Shown one piece after another: positions 19,190-29,639 of a DNA stretch of 64,000 nt (positions are counted from its first letter, which is position 1; each line of letters starts with the position of its first letter). A model generated the notes under the pieces. It saw only the letters and a program-made list of their open reading frames with translations, searched no databases and was not told where the DNA came from. The position numbers and the translations under genes are program-made. The stretch is from Maricaulis salignorans (GTDB taxonomy: Bacteria; Pseudomonadota; Alphaproteobacteria; Caulobacterales; Aquidulcibacteraceae), in the NCBI GenBank assembly GCA_945891505.1, contig CAMDDL010000007.1, positions 1 through 64,000 of the forward strand, in the 5' to 3' direction.

Positions 19190-20055
19190 AGCGCCCGCCC
19201 CGCATTCGCGTCATCGGCTCGATCAATCTTGATATCGTCGCCCGCGTCCACACGCTGCCAAGACCCGGCGAGACGGTTAGCGGCGGCGTTTTGGCGCATT
19301 ATCCGGGTGGCAAGGGTGCGAACCAAGCCTTAGCCGCACGAAAGCTTGGAGCCGACGTTGCGATGTTCGGCTGCGTTGGAAACGATAGCGCCGCCGGACA
19401 GGCTCTTGCCCTACTCGAAGCAAACCACGTTGATCTGACGGGGGTGGCCATCTTGGACGGCGTGGCAACCGGCGTTGCGCTGATTGCTGTCGATGCTGCC
19501 GGCGAGAACCAAATCGTCGTGGCTCCGGGTGCAAACGCTCTTGTTTCGCCGGGCACTTTGGCAGATCTGTCTGGCGATTATGATGCGACCCTATGCCAGC
19601 TTGAACTGCCGGTTGAGACCATCACCTACCTAGCAGACACGGTGAAAGGCCTCCTCTGCATCAATCTCGCCCCGGCAAAGCCGATGCCACAAGAAGTTCT
19701 CGACCGGGCTGATATTCTGGTGGTGAATGAAACTGAAGCCGCTTTCTATGGCGACCAACTAAATAGCTCACAAGCGCTGATCATTCGCACTTTGGGGGCC
19801 GAGGGTGCAATAGCTTTGCAGAATGGCAAAGAGATTGCGCGCAGCGCCTCGCCCGAAGTTCTGCCCGTCGATACAACAGGTGCTGGCGATACCTTTGTGG
19901 GGGCCTTCATCGTTGCGTTTCTGTCCGAAGGCTCCGTCGCCAACGCCTTGGCCTATGCTTGTGCGGCAGGCGCCGCAGCGACATTACAAGCTGGGGCACA
20001 AACCTCAATGCCGAGCCGCGACCAAGTTGAAGCTTTGCTTGACTTAACTGTCTAA
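19186..20055 (+). CDS. rbsK: ribokinase (PfkB family)
   Basis: 289 residues with PfkB signatures: GSINLDIV at the start, YPGGKGANQA (sugar-binding GG motif) near residue 45, the NETEA segment, and the C-terminal DTTGAGDTFVGAF with the catalytic Asp. The order and the overlap with the nucleoside hydrolase gene argue for ribose as substrate, which gives ribose 5-phosphate. A related sugar kinase cannot be excluded from motifs alone. Confidence 0.9.
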   Translation: MKRPPRIRVIGSINLDIVARVHTLPRPGETVSGGVLAHYPGGKGANQALAARKLGADVAMFGCVGNDSAAGQALALLEANHVDLTGVAILDGVATGVALIAVDAAGENQIVVAPGANALVSPGTLADLSGDYDATLCQLELPVETITYLADTVKGLLCINLAPAKPMPQEVLDRADILVVNETEAAFYGDQLNSSQALIIRTLGAEGAIALQNGKEIARSASPEVLPVDTTGAGDTFVGAFIVAFLSEGSVANALAYACAAGAAATLQAGAQTSMPSRDQVEALLDLTV

Positions 20056-20093
20056 GCGATAGTCCATGCCCGTGAGTATCGCGTATCACCTCC

Positions 20094-20828
20094 ATGACCG
20101 AAACAAACTTTAAGTCCATCATCGTGCTGGGTGCCAGTGGCGCCATCGGCGGTGCATTAATCCGTATACTGCTGGATAAGGTGAGCACGCAACGCATCTT
20201 CGCCCTCAGTCGAAATCCTATTGAGATTGTTGATCCTCGCGTAACGGCTATAGCGATTGACTTAGAAAATGAGACCAGTTTGATCCAGGCTGCCAGTGCC
20301 TGTCAGGTCGAGGGCGGGGTCGACTTAGTCATCAATACGATTGGTATCCTCCATGAGGGCGACACCATTCGTCCGGAAAAGGGTTTGAAGGAACTCGATC
20401 CCGAAACCATGGCCCGTTTGTTCAGGGTCAACACGATTGGCCCCGCGCTGGTGATGAAGCACTTTTCGCCTTTGCTTGCCCGCGACCGGCCCGCCACTAT
20501 CGCCTCGCTTTCGGCGCGGGTGGGCTCTATCGGTGACAATAAAGCAGGGGGATGGTATAGCTACCGCGCCTCGAAAGCAGCGCTAAACCAATTGATCCGT
20601 ACGGCTTCGATTGAACTGGCCGCGCGCCGACCGCAAGTCATCTGCGTCGGCCTGCATCCTGGTACCGTGCGGAGCGCCATGTCAGAGCCTTTCCTCCAGC
20701 GCTACACCAAGAACGAGATCTTTGAGCCCGAGACGGCTGCTACAGCCCTGCTCTCTATAGTGGGCGGCCTCACGCCAGAACAGACCGGAAAGATCTTTGC
20801 TTGGGACGGGCAGGAAATTCAGCCCTAA
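20094..20828 (+). CDS. SDR family oxidoreductase, C-factor (CsgA)-like
   Basis: 244 residues. VLGASGAIGGALI is the dinucleotide-binding loop, NTIGILHEG follows, and the catalytic YSYRASKAALNQL carries the YxxxK pair. The closing segment HPGTVRSAMSEPF is typical of the C-factor-like/YwfD-like SDR subgroup. The substrate is unknown. It begins 38 bases after the ribokinase stop without a clear ribosome site, so it may be the last gene of that operon or separately expressed. Confidence 0.82.
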   Translation: MTETNFKSIIVLGASGAIGGALIRILLDKVSTQRIFALSRNPIEIVDPRVTAIAIDLENETSLIQAASACQVEGGVDLVINTIGILHEGDTIRPEKGLKELDPETMARLFRVNTIGPALVMKHFSPLLARDRPATIASLSARVGSIGDNKAGGWYSYRASKAALNQLIRTASIELAARRPQVICVGLHPGTVRSAMSEPFLQRYTKNEIFEPETAATALLSIVGGLTPEQTGKIFAWDGQEIQP

Positions 20829-20907
20829 TCTTGAGGGCATCAGCAAATGCCGCTTTGGTTCTTAGAGCACTTCCTATAGGCTTTGTGCGGACCACGAGGA
20901 GGATAGG

Positions 20908-21621
20908 ATGGCGCATCGTACAATCACCGGCAAAATTGCCTACACCTCAAAGAAGCCGCACATGATGGATCAGGCGCGCGGCGAAGAAGATTTCCGTTTC
21001 ACCCATCATAGCGATGGCCAAACCACCCTTCGCGCCCATTGCTTTATCGCCGAACCCGATCCCAGCGTGATGCGCGACATCATTTACTCCATAGATGCCA
21101 ACCGTCGGCCGATGGATTGTCATGTCCGCTTGACGGTGGGCGACAAGTTTATGGGGACTGGCTGGTTCCGATTTGGCGGCGACTATATTGAGTGCGAGAG
21201 CTATGGGCCGACCATTGGCCGGGTCTCGCAACGGGTGGACCTTTCCGGTCCGATTGATGGCTTTGGCACCCACCCCATTGTGGCAGACGGCTATTTCTTA
21301 AGCCTACATGACTGGGAAGCCAAAAAGCGGCATACCTTTAACATGTATCTGCCATCTCCCGATCATCGCGGCGCGACCCCGCCCTTCTTGGCACCCGTTC
21401 GCATCGACGGGCTTTATCTTGGCAAAGAAGAAATCACGGTCAAGGCAGGTATTTTCCAAACCCGCCACTTCCAATTTTTGGATGATGGATCGAGCGGCAT
21501 GAGCAGCGAGCATCCCGTCTATGACGTCTGGATCACCGATGATAGCGACGCCATCTTTGTTCAAGGCGGCGTGGGCGGCTATATGCAGACCTGGTACGAA
21601 CTGGTGGAACTTAACCGCTAG
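20908..21621 (+). CDS. conserved hypothetical protein, beta-rich, unrecognised family
   Basis: 237 residues, no signal peptide or membrane segment. It is rich in aromatic and charged residues with alternating patterns that suggest a beta-sandwich or beta-barrel (for example FRFTHHSDGQTTLRAHCFIA and WFRFGGDYIECESYG). A good ribosome site (GAGGATAGG) supports translation. I do not recognise the family. Its stop overlaps that of the convergent aldose epimerase by 4 bases. The preceding SDR is 79 bases upstream on the same strand and might be functionally linked. Confidence 0.7.
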   Translation: MAHRTITGKIAYTSKKPHMMDQARGEEDFRFTHHSDGQTTLRAHCFIAEPDPSVMRDIIYSIDANRRPMDCHVRLTVGDKFMGTGWFRFGGDYIECESYGPTIGRVSQRVDLSGPIDGFGTHPIVADGYFLSLHDWEAKKRHTFNMYLPSPDHRGATPPFLAPVRIDGLYLGKEEITVKAGIFQTRHFQFLDDGSSGMSSEHPVYDVWITDDSDAIFVQGGVGGYMQTWYELVELNR

Positions 21622-22514
21622 CCAACCCAGAACGGCGTCAGCGTCGTGATGATGGCCAAACTTTGATCCTTGAGCTCCACAACGCCCAGTTCGTAAGGGT
21701 CTGGGGCGGTGAAGGACACACCGCGGGCTGTCACGGGTTCCAGACAGAAGAAGCCTGCGCCTTGCGGAGTATAGAGCTGAAGCCGCGTGCAAGGGCACGG
21801 GGTATCACCCACCAGAACCGCCGCACCGACCTCCACCCCATGATCCGCCCACTTAATCCGTGCACGGCCATTCCAACCTTCGAAGCAGTGATCGAGATCA
21901 AGGCTGATTGCAGCCACCCCTTCTGTCAAACGATCGACGACTGGGGGACGGGCCAAATGGCTGGGCAATGCCTCGCCACTAATCTCCCAAAGTTGGGCGG
22001 CATCAAATTGGATCTGTGCACCTTCAGATAAGAAGTAAGGATGCGGGCCAAGCGAGGACGGGAATGGACGCGGATCCCGACTGGTCACAGACAGTCTGAC
22101 TTCGACACTATCCTCAAACAGTTGAAAGCGCTGGCGGCTTTCGAAAGCCCAAGGCCAATTGGCGTCACCATCATGGACCAACGCAATCTCGATTGAACTT
22201 TCATCCTGCGAGATGACGGACCACGGGGTACGCCAGCCAATACCATGAAGTGGATGGGCACCGCCTGCCATATTGGGCGGAATATGGGTTGAGACATCGC
22301 CCCAATTAAATACCCCGTCGACGATGCGGCTGGCATAGGGCGTCATGGGAAAAGACGACAGGCCTAGTGGGTCGCGTGCCGCTACAGCGCCAGGCAAGGC
22401 TGGTCGCAGGATCGGCTTGCCCTGCCAATCCAGCCGCGCAATACCCCCGCCCGCTAAGGGCGCAACAGATAGGTCAAAACCGTAGGCGGAGAGGTTCACA
22501 AGCTCGGCTGTCAT
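21618..22514 (-). CDS. aldose 1-epimerase family protein (galactose mutarotase-like)
   Basis: 298 residues of the GalM/YeaD beta-supersandwich family: SSFPMTPYASRI near residue 55, HPLHGIGW with a substrate-binding His near residue 87, and SLGPHPYF with the catalytic His near 170. It interconverts alpha and beta anomers of aldoses. Last gene of the Entner-Doudoroff run, 9 bases after pyk and with AAGGGG before its ATG. There it could supply the beta-glucose or beta-glucose 6-phosphate anomer preferred by downstream enzymes. Confidence 0.87.
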   Translation of the reverse strand: MTAELVNLSAYGFDLSVAPLAGGGIARLDWQGKPILRPALPGAVAARDPLGLSSFPMTPYASRIVDGVFNWGDVSTHIPPNMAGGAHPLHGIGWRTPWSVISQDESSIEIALVHDGDANWPWAFESRQRFQLFEDSVEVRLSVTSRDPRPFPSSLGPHPYFLSEGAQIQFDAAQLWEISGEALPSHLARPPVVDRLTEGVAAISLDLDHCFEGWNGRARIKWADHGVEVGAAVLVGDTPCPCTRLQLYTPQGAGFFCLEPVTARGVSFTAPDPYELGVVELKDQSLAIITTLTPFWVG

Positions 22515-22523
22515 GAAAGCCCC

Positions 22524-23939
22524 TTATGTCGCCCGGGCAATCCGCATGAGATTGGTGCCGCCCTTGGTCCCAAACGGCAGACCGGCGACGATCACAATCC
22601 GATCACCCGATTTAGCAGTCCCCACTTTCGACGACATGGCCGAAGCAACGGTCGCCATATCTTCCACGTCCTTGGGATCCTTCGTGACGCGGGATTCCAA
22701 CCCCCAGACCAAGGCCAGCTTACGTGCCGTGCGGATACTGGGGGTCAGGACGAGGACAGGCTGCAGCGGCCGCTCGCGTGCCACACGCAGCGCTGTCGTG
22801 CCGGTTGCGGTGAAGGCGACCAGACAGGCAGCCTTTGACGCGTTCGCAGCCGTGCGAGCAGCAGCAGATACGGCATCAGGTACAGCGCTTTCAGGATTGG
22901 CGTGTTCGGCGTCCATCAGGCCCGGCCAACGTGGATCAGCCTCAACCCGCTCAGCGATGCGACTCATAACCGCAACTGCCTCCATTGGGAACTGACCAGC
23001 AGCTGTTTCGGCCGACAACATTAAGGCGTCTGTGCCTTCATAGACGGCGTTGGCTACATCGCTGGCTTCCGCGCGGGTCGGCGCGGCGGCAGAAATCATG
23101 CTTTCGAGCATTTGGGTTGCAACAATCGTTGGCACACCGCGTTCGCGTGCCATGCGAAGGATCAGCTTTTGAGCAACTGGCACATCTTCTGGGGCCAATT
23201 CCACGCCCAAATCGCCGCGTGCCACCATCACGCCGTCGCAATAGTCGAGAATCTCAGCCAAGCTCTCAAGAGCGGCTGGCTTTTCAATCTTGGCCAAGCA
23301 GGCAGCCTTGCCATTCACCAACTTGCGCAGCTCTGCCATATCGGCCGGGCGTTGCACAAAAGACAGCGCAACCCAGTCGACACCTAGGCTGAGCGCAAAC
23401 ATCAGGTCCTTGCGGTCCTTCTCCGTCATGGCTGAGATCGGCAAAACTGCCGTTGGCACATTGACGCCTTTCCGGTCCGATATCGGGCCCGGCTGAATAA
23501 CCTCCGTATGAGCCCAATCAGGCCCATGCTCGAGAACGCGCAGGCGCACCCGGCCGTCATCGATCAAAAGGTCGTCGCCGGTCTTGAGTGCAGCAAAAAT
23601 CTCAGGATGCGGCATGCAAGCGCGAGTAATGTCGCCCGGTGTTGGATCGCGATCCAAGCGGAAAGTTGCGCCCTTGATCATTTGCACCTTGCCATCGGCA
23701 AACGTCCCGAGGCGGAGCTTTGGGCCTTGAAGGTCAGCTAGGACCCCAATTGGTCGCCCGGTTGCCTTTTCTGCTGCGCGAACACTCGCATAAGCGTCGG
23801 CATGATCCTCATGGCTGCCATGACTGAAATTCATGCGAAACACGTCGACGCCTGCTTGCGCCAAAGCCAAAGTCATTTCAGGTGAACGGCTGGCCGGGCC
23901 TAGGGTGGCGACGATCCGTGTTCGGCGATTACGGATCAT
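22524..23939 (-). CDS. pyk: pyruvate kinase
   Basis: 471 residues. The start TRIVATLGPASRS, FRMNFSHG, the catalytic lysine segment CLAKIEKP, the metal-binding MVARGDLGVEL, the ATQMLESM motif, and the C-terminal domain with TATGTTAL complete the pyruvate kinase pattern. It turns phosphoenolpyruvate and ADP into pyruvate and ATP, the last step after the Entner-Doudoroff split. Its start overlaps the eda stop by 4 bases. Length matches bacterial homotetrameric enzymes. Confidence 0.96.
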   Translation of the reverse strand: MIRNRRTRIVATLGPASRSPEMTLALAQAGVDVFRMNFSHGSHEDHADAYASVRAAEKATGRPIGVLADLQGPKLRLGTFADGKVQMIKGATFRLDRDPTPGDITRACMPHPEIFAALKTGDDLLIDDGRVRLRVLEHGPDWAHTEVIQPGPISDRKGVNVPTAVLPISAMTEKDRKDLMFALSLGVDWVALSFVQRPADMAELRKLVNGKAACLAKIEKPAALESLAEILDYCDGVMVARGDLGVELAPEDVPVAQKLILRMARERGVPTIVATQMLESMISAAAPTRAEASDVANAVYEGTDALMLSAETAAGQFPMEAVAVMSRIAERVEADPRWPGLMDAEHANPESAVPDAVSAAARTAANASKAACLVAFTATGTTALRVARERPLQPVLVLTPSIRTARKLALVWGLESRVTKDPKDVEDMATVASAMSSKVGTAKSGDRIVIVAGLPFGTKGGTNLMRIARAT

Positions 23940-24565
23940 GATTTTTTAAATCCAGCTGCTATGCGTGCATTCGCTTCAATGGTAGCAAAGTCACCCGCAC
24001 TAATCATATCAGGTGTCGCGATCCATGTTCCGCCAACTGCGATGACGTTAGGCAGACAAAGATAGCTTTCGATCTTATCAGGCGTCACCCCACCGGTCGG
24101 GCAAAAGCGCGCATCGGGCAGTGGCCCAGCAAAACTTTTGAGCGCCGCAGCCCCGCCTGATTGCTCAGCGGGGAAGAACTTCAACACGCCAAAGCCTTCT
24201 TCCAAACGGCTCATGATTTCGGTCGCCGTAGCCACGCCCACCATGACATTGGCATCGGCTTTCAAAAGCGCAGCGCGCAGACCGGGACTTGATCCCGGTG
24301 TCACGATGAAGTCAGCGCCAACCTTAAAGCAGGCCTCAACATCGCCCTCGCTGAGGACCGTCCCGGCCCCAATCAACAGGTCCGGCGCAGCGGCTTTCAT
24401 CAAGGCGATGGCTTCAAGCGCAACCGGGGTGCGCAGCGTGACTTCGAGGTTTTTTAAGCCCCCAGCCTGAAGCGCCAATGCGAGGCCTTCGGCTTTGTCG
24501 AGGTCGGCAATCGTCAAGACCGGAATAAGTGGGGCGGCTCTCAATTGGGATGCAAAGCTGGTCAT
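23936..24565 (-). CDS. eda: 2-keto-3-deoxy-6-phosphogluconate aldolase
   Basis: 209 residues of the class I KDPG aldolase family. The base Glu is in LEVTLRTP, the segment GAGTVLSEGD follows, and the Schiff-base lysine is in VLKFFPAEQSGG; the phosphate-binding FCPTGGV closes the site. It splits KDPG into pyruvate and glyceraldehyde 3-phosphate. TAGGAGAGG precedes its ATG. The gene lies between glk (21-base gap) and pyk (4-base overlap). Confidence 0.96.
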   Translation of the reverse strand: MTSFASQLRAAPLIPVLTIADLDKAEGLALALQAGGLKNLEVTLRTPVALEAIALMKAAAPDLLIGAGTVLSEGDVEACFKVGADFIVTPGSSPGLRAALLKADANVMVGVATATEIMSRLEEGFGVLKFFPAEQSGGAAALKSFAGPLPDARFCPTGGVTPDKIESYLCLPNVIAVGGTWIATPDMISAGDFATIEANARIAAGFKKS

Positions 24566-24586
24566 CGACCTCTCCTAGACGAAAAA

Positions 24587-25555
24587 TTACAAAGGATGCT
24601 TGGGGGCAAAGAAGGCAGCACCTTCCAAAGCGGCAAAAGCGTTGCGGGCTCTACGGACGGGAATACCATCCATATAACCGCTAATGGGGCCGCGCTCTAA
24701 CAAACGGGCAACAAACTCTGAGGTTCGCATGAACGGCGCTAGGGCTTCAGAAACCCCGCCTGCAATCACGCATCCGCCACGCGCACCCGTCGCCAGAATG
24801 GCGTTGCCGGCAAAGGTGGCCAAGGACTGGATCATGACTTCAACCGCTTCAACCGCAGAAGGATCATCGCCCGCAATAGCGGCGGGGCCAATCTCGTCAC
24901 CACCTTTGAGGCGGGCTACCCGCCCCTCCAGCTTAGCGATGGCCTTGTACAGCCGGTCGAGACCCAAACCAGACACGAGGTTTTCGTAGCTGATATAAGC
25001 CAAATCCTCCGCGACCACTTCCAGAATTTGCCGTTCACGCTCAGAACAAGGCGCATAGGCTTGATGGCCGCCTTCTGTTGAAATGACGGTCCAGTCTTTG
25101 CCATCGGGCACCAAGAGCGCCATGCCAAGGCCAGTGCCCGGCCCTAAAACGACGATGGGGGCATTTTGCTGCGCCTCCCCTTCAATCAGAACTTCAAACG
25201 CATCTGCATTGTTGGAGGGTACGGCGCGCGCTTGGGCAGCGAAATCATTGACCAAGGTCACGCTCTGAAAGCCAAAGCGGGCTTTAGTTGCCGAAGCCGA
25301 AACCACCCAAGAGGAATTGGTAAAGTGGACTTCGTCTGCGCCTGTTGGTCCCGCCAGAGCAAACACGGCGGACGCCGGCAACGTCCGACCCTCTTTCTGC
25401 CACGCCTCGATTGCATCTTCCAAGCTCGGGAAAGACAAGACGGGCATGCGCTCGACATGAGAGAGTTCAACTTGGCTGTTGGAATCAATGTGCGCAATGG
25501 CGAGGCGTACATTGGTGCCGCCAACATCGCCGACAAGAATAGCTTGTGAGCTCAT
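24587..25555 (-). CDS. glk: glucokinase
   Basis: 322 residues of the bacterial Glk family: [11 protein letters not shown] (phosphate loop) at 8-18, [19 protein letters not shown] with the catalytic Asp, GPGTGLGMA, and EGGHQAYAP with the substrate-binding Glu. It phosphorylates cytosolic glucose with ATP, feeding zwf. Its start overlaps the edd stop by 4 bases (ATGA). Position inside the operon fits growth on glucose released from maltodextrins rather than phosphotransferase uptake. Confidence 0.96.
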   Translation of the reverse strand: MSSQAILVGDVGGTNVRLAIAHIDSNSQVELSHVERMPVLSFPSLEDAIEAWQKEGRTLPASAVFALAGPTGADEVHFTNSSWVVSASATKARFGFQSVTLVNDFAAQARAVPSNNADAFEVLIEGEAQQNAPIVVLGPGTGLGMALLVPDGKDWTVISTEGGHQAYAPCSERERQILEVVAEDLAYISYENLVSGLGLDRLYKAIAKLEGRVARLKGGDEIGPAAIAGDDPSAVEAVEVMIQSLATFAGNAILATGARGGCVIAGGVSEALAPFMRTSEFVARLLERGPISGYMDGIPVRRARNAFAALEGAAFFAPKHPL

Positions 25556-27444
25556 GCGTCTGCCTCAGCTGCTTGAGGGGCTTGGTCTTGGGTTGGGTCT
25601 AAGATGGCCTCATCTGGGTCCATATCGCCAAAGGGCATTGCCCCCTGCTCGGCATGACTGACAAGGGCGCGGAACATGGAGAACATCTCCCGGCCAAAGC
25701 CGCGGGTGACACCCTCAACCACTGTGGTGTCGACAACGCGGGCCTGCCAGATTTCATCCGGCACCAGCGCATTTAAGGTGCCAGCCTCGGCATCGACGCG
25801 AACGAGATCGCCATCGCGAATCTTTCCAATCAGGCCGCCAGACTTGGATTCTGGGCTGACGTGGATGGCGGCTAAGACTTTACCGGAGGCACCCGACATG
25901 CGGCCATCGGTTACCAGAGCTACCCGAAAGCCACGGTCTTGCAAGACGCCCAAAGGTGGGGTCAGCTTATGCAACTCAGGCATACCCGTAGCAGCGGGGC
26001 CTTGGCCGCGCACGACTACCACGACATCGCGGTCTAACTCGCCCGCCTGAAACGCCACATGGAGACTGGCTTGATCTTTGAAGACCCGAGCGGGGGCTTC
26101 CACGATCCGCTGCTCCAGCTTCACCGCTGAAACTTTGACGCAAGCACGACCCAAATTGCCCTGCAAGACCCGAAGCCCGCCATCCTTAGAGAATGGCTCT
26201 GACACAGGTGCCAACACAGACATATCGCCGCTAATGGTGGGGGCCTCGCGCCATTCAACGCCAGCTTCGGTCAAGAAAGGCTCTTGGGTATAGGCTTCCA
26301 GCCCTTGGCCAGCGACGGTCAATACGTCACCATGCAAGAGGCCAGCGTCCAACAATTCCCGGATCAAGAAGCCCATACCACCGGCAGCATGGAAATGGTT
26401 CACGTCCGCGATCCCATTTGGATAGACGCGGCACAGAAGTGGTGTCACCGAGGAGAGGTCGTTGAAATCGTCCCAATCCACGATCAGGCCTGCAGCTTGG
26501 GCAATTGCCGGGATATGGATCATTTGATTGGTAGAACCGCCGGTGGCGCACAGGCCAACAATCGCGTTCACGATGCTGCGGGCATCGACGACATGGCCGA
26601 TGGGGATGTAGCTATCGCCCAATTGCGTGATCTGGCTCGCCCGCTTGGCGCAAGATTCAACCAGCGCTGAACGCAAGGGCGTGTTGGGGTTGATGAAGGC
26701 CGTGCCTGGCACATGCAGGCCCATAATCTCCATCAGCATTTGGTTCGAATTCGCCGTGCCATAAAAGGTGCAGGTGCCAGCGCTGTGATAGCTTTGTGAT
26801 TCTGCTTCTAACAGAGCCTCGCGGCCAACCTTGCCTTCGGCAAACAATTGCCGGATGCGGGCCTTCTCAGGATTGGGCAGGCCAGAGGGCATCGGCCCTG
26901 CTGGGCAAAATATCGACGGCAACCAGCCATGGCGAAGGGCACCGATCAAAAGTCCCGGCACAATCTTGTCGCACACGCCCAGATAAATCGCGGCGTCAAA
27001 AGTGTCATGCGACAGCGCAATTGCCGCACTCATGGCGATGGTATCGCGCGAGAACAGTGATAGCTCCATCCCCTCAAAGCCTTGGGTGATGCCATCACAC
27101 ATAGCGGGCACCCCACCTGCGACTTGGGCCGTCGCCCCGGCTTTGCGCGCTGCTGCCTTGATCATGTCGGGATAGGCCGCCAGTGGCTGGTGGGCCGACA
27201 GCATGTCATTATAGGCCGTCACAATACCAATATTGGCCCAGCGACTGTTCTTCAGCATCTCTTTGTCTTGAAGTGGGCAAGCGGCAAAACCGTGCGCCTG
27301 ATTGGCAGCGGCGAGTCGTGCTCTGGCCGGATCTGACGACCGTCGCGACTCAATCATGTCCAAGTAGCGCTGGCGACGGGCCTTGGATCTCGACTCGATG
27401 CGGGCAGTCACAGCGGCAATTGTTGGATGAAGGGGCTTAGGCAT
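25552..27444 (-). CDS. edd: 6-phosphogluconate dehydratase
   Basis: 630 residues of the IlvD/Edd dehydratase family. Cysteines of the 4Fe-4S cluster are seen in [24 protein letters not shown] and [14 protein letters not shown]; the late [12 protein letters not shown] segment is also conserved. It dehydrates 6-phosphogluconate to KDPG. I chose ATG 27444 (MPKPLHP) because GAGAG lies 8 bases upstream; alternative starts at 27450 and 27459 are in frame. It begins 15 bases after pgl, and the stop overlaps glk. Confidence 0.96.
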   Translation of the reverse strand: MPKPLHPTIAAVTARIESRSKARRQRYLDMIESRRSSDPARARLAAANQAHGFAACPLQDKEMLKNSRWANIGIVTAYNDMLSAHQPLAAYPDMIKAAARKAGATAQVAGGVPAMCDGITQGFEGMELSLFSRDTIAMSAAIALSHDTFDAAIYLGVCDKIVPGLLIGALRHGWLPSIFCPAGPMPSGLPNPEKARIRQLFAEGKVGREALLEAESQSYHSAGTCTFYGTANSNQMLMEIMGLHVPGTAFINPNTPLRSALVESCAKRASQITQLGDSYIPIGHVVDARSIVNAIVGLCATGGSTNQMIHIPAIAQAAGLIVDWDDFNDLSSVTPLLCRVYPNGIADVNHFHAAGGMGFLIRELLDAGLLHGDVLTVAGQGLEAYTQEPFLTEAGVEWREAPTISGDMSVLAPVSEPFSKDGGLRVLQGNLGRACVKVSAVKLEQRIVEAPARVFKDQASLHVAFQAGELDRDVVVVVRGQGPAATGMPELHKLTPPLGVLQDRGFRVALVTDGRMSGASGKVLAAIHVSPESKSGGLIGKIRDGDLVRVDAEAGTLNALVPDEIWQARVVDTTVVEGVTRGFGREMFSMFRALVSHAEQGAMPFGDMDPDEAILDPTQDQAPQAAEADA

Positions 27445-27459
27445 CGTCATCACTCTCAA

Positions 27460-28176
27460 TCAATTGGCCCAAAGTGCGATGCACTTGGCCCCGGAAGCTT
27501 CAATAACCGCTTTTATCGGCGCGTTTGTGACAGGCGCATCAAGCGCTTGTTGAAGGATTTGCTTTTTGTCAGCCCCAAACACCAAGATCAGAATTTGCCG
27601 GGCTTCGCTGACAACCGGCAAAGTCACCGTGATGCGGTCTGGATAGGGTGCAGCGACAGGGGCGAGGCTGGCGTCTACACCCAAAACGGTCGCGGGGCCA
27701 TGTGGATCTAAACAAGCAGCCAAATCGGGAGAAGCCGGGAACCACGACGCCGTATGCGCATCTGGCCCCATGCCCAAGACAACCGCATCAAATGGGCGCA
27801 GGGCTCGGTATACGCCATCCAATTCAGCTTCAGCCAGCTTCGGGCTGGCAGTAGGCAGCTTCATACCGAAAATGGTGACCCCGGTCGCAGAGGCAAAAGC
27901 GCGCTCAATCATCGCTTGATTAGAGCCCGCTTGATTCACATCGACCCAACGATCATCAACCAAGGCGATATCGACTTCTGACCAATCAAGATCTTTGGCG
28001 GCAAAGGCGCGATAGGCGGGTTCCGGGCTAGAGCCGCCCGACAAAGCAATGCGCGCACGCCGCCCTTCGGCATGAGCATCGCGGACGCCGACTTCTAAAG
28101 CCGCAGCAAGGGCTTCTTCAGCGGCCGGTCGGCTTGGGAAGCTTAGAAGCGCAAAGGTCGTCATCGTGGCGGTCAT
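27460..28176 (-). CDS. pgl: 6-phosphogluconolactonase
   Basis: 238 residues of the DevB/Pgl type (glucosamine-6-phosphate isomerase-like fold). ALSGGSSPEPAYRAF near residue 47 is the phosphate-binding loop, VDDRWVD follows, and VLGMGPDAHTASWFP carries the catalytic His. It hydrolyses the lactone produced by zwf. The start ATG overlaps the zwf stop (ATGA). A second in-frame ATG four codons later is possible. Confidence 0.95.
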   Translation of the reverse strand: MTATMTTFALLSFPSRPAAEEALAAALEVGVRDAHAEGRRARIALSGGSSPEPAYRAFAAKDLDWSEVDIALVDDRWVDVNQAGSNQAMIERAFASATGVTIFGMKLPTASPKLAEAELDGVYRALRPFDAVVLGMGPDAHTASWFPASPDLAACLDPHGPATVLGVDASLAPVAAPYPDRITVTLPVVSEARQILILVFGADKKQILQQALDAPVTNAPIKAVIEASGAKCIALWAN

Positions 28177-29639
28177 ATAAGGTCACGCCACTTGCGACCA
28201 TCGCGGTCCATCAACAATGCGGCCTGTAATGGGCCGTCGCTACCGGCAGCATAAGGATCAGGTTGGGTACCTGCACTTTCCCACGCCGCGATCACTTGAT
28301 CAACCCATGCCCAAGCGGATTCCACTTCATCCTTACGCATAAAGAGCGAGAGATTGCCGCGCACGACGTCCATCAACAGGCGCTCATAGGCATCGGGATA
28401 GCGCAACGTGAAGGCCGTCTCATAGGACAAATCGAGTGGCACGGATTTGACGCGCAAGCCGCCAGGGCCCGGCTCCTTAATCTGCAGCCACATTTCCATA
28501 CCTTCATCAGGCTGCAAGCGCATCACCAATTGGTTAGCCTCTCCGCCAGCACCAAACAGGCTGTGGGGCGGTGGGCGGAACGTCACGACAATCTCAGACC
28601 GACGCGACGGCAGACGCTTGCCAGTACGCAGATAAAACGGAACGCCAGACCAGCGCCAATTGGAAATCTCGGCCTTGAGCGCGACATAGGTCTCGGTTGA
28701 GCTGGTGCGGTCTGGACCCAAATCTTCGAGATAGCCTTTTACGGGCTCATTCTCGACAAGACCGGCACGATACTGGCCGCGCACGCTGTGGCTGGCGATA
28801 TCTGCCGGGCCAATGGGGACGAGTGCTTGCAGCACTTTGATTTTCTCGGTGCGAATGGCGTCGGCATCGACCGAATTAGGCGGCTCCATCGCCACCAAGC
28901 ACAGAAGCTGCAGCAAGTGGTTTTGCACCATGTCGCGCATCGCGCCCGACTTGTCATAATAATCGCCACGGCTGCCGACGCCGATTGTCTCGGCCACTGT
29001 GATTTGCACATGATCAATCGACGCGCGCGACCACACAGGCTCAAACAGCGCATTGGCAAAGCGTAGGACCAAGAGGTTCTGCACCGTCTCTTTGCCGAGA
29101 TAATGATCAATTCGGTAAACGCGATCTTCGGAAAAAACCTCCGCCACCGCATCATTGATTGCCTTGGCAGACATCAAATCCCGACCCAATGGCTTTTCAA
29201 GCACGACCCGAGACGCGGGCGATACAAGTCCGGCCGCACGCAATTGGGCACAAATGCCGCCAAACACCGAAGGCGGGGTCGAGAGATAAAACACCCGAAC
29301 CTTATCTTCGCCGTCTGCTAACGATTGCACGAGATGATCCCACGGACCTTCGGCCTTGGTGGCGTCCAGCGCCACATAATCAATCAAGCTCAAAAAGGCC
29401 TGAAATTCCTCGGTGGAGGGATCGCCCTTGGCCAAATTGGCAAAGCCTTCACTGACCGTCTTACGGAAAGCGTCCTTCGTCATCGCTTGGCGAGCCACGC
29501 CAACGATTCGGCTGTCGCTTGGAATCTGGCCATCTTTGAAACGATGGAACAGTGACGGAAACAGCTTCCGTAGAGCCAAATCCCCGGACGCACCGAAAAC
29601 TACCAAATCAAAACTGGGGACGGGGACGAATTCAGCCAT
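28173..29639 (-). CDS. zwf: glucose-6-phosphate 1-dehydrogenase
   Basis: 488 residues. The nucleotide-binding VVFGASGDLALRKL is at about 13-26, and the substrate motif RIDHYLGKETVQN with the catalytic His at about 177 is intact; lengths match bacterial Zwf. It oxidises glucose 6-phosphate to the lactone with NAD(P)+. I chose ATG 29639 with GGAG upstream; the frame is open 38 codons further, but that part has no similarity. It lies 73 bases after the amylase gene. The gap could hold an internal promoter and a poor TTGT-N8-ACAG repeat (29676-29691). Confidence 0.96.
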   Translation of the reverse strand: MAEFVPVPSFDLVVFGASGDLALRKLFPSLFHRFKDGQIPSDSRIVGVARQAMTKDAFRKTVSEGFANLAKGDPSTEEFQAFLSLIDYVALDATKAEGPWDHLVQSLADGEDKVRVFYLSTPPSVFGGICAQLRAAGLVSPASRVVLEKPLGRDLMSAKAINDAVAEVFSEDRVYRIDHYLGKETVQNLLVLRFANALFEPVWSRASIDHVQITVAETIGVGSRGDYYDKSGAMRDMVQNHLLQLLCLVAMEPPNSVDADAIRTEKIKVLQALVPIGPADIASHSVRGQYRAGLVENEPVKGYLEDLGPDRTSSTETYVALKAEISNWRWSGVPFYLRTGKRLPSRRSEIVVTFRPPPHSLFGAGGEANQLVMRLQPDEGMEMWLQIKEPGPGGLRVKSVPLDLSYETAFTLRYPDAYERLLMDVVRGNLSLFMRKDEVESAWAWVDQVIAAWESAGTQPDPYAAGSDGPLQAALLMDRDGRKWRDLI

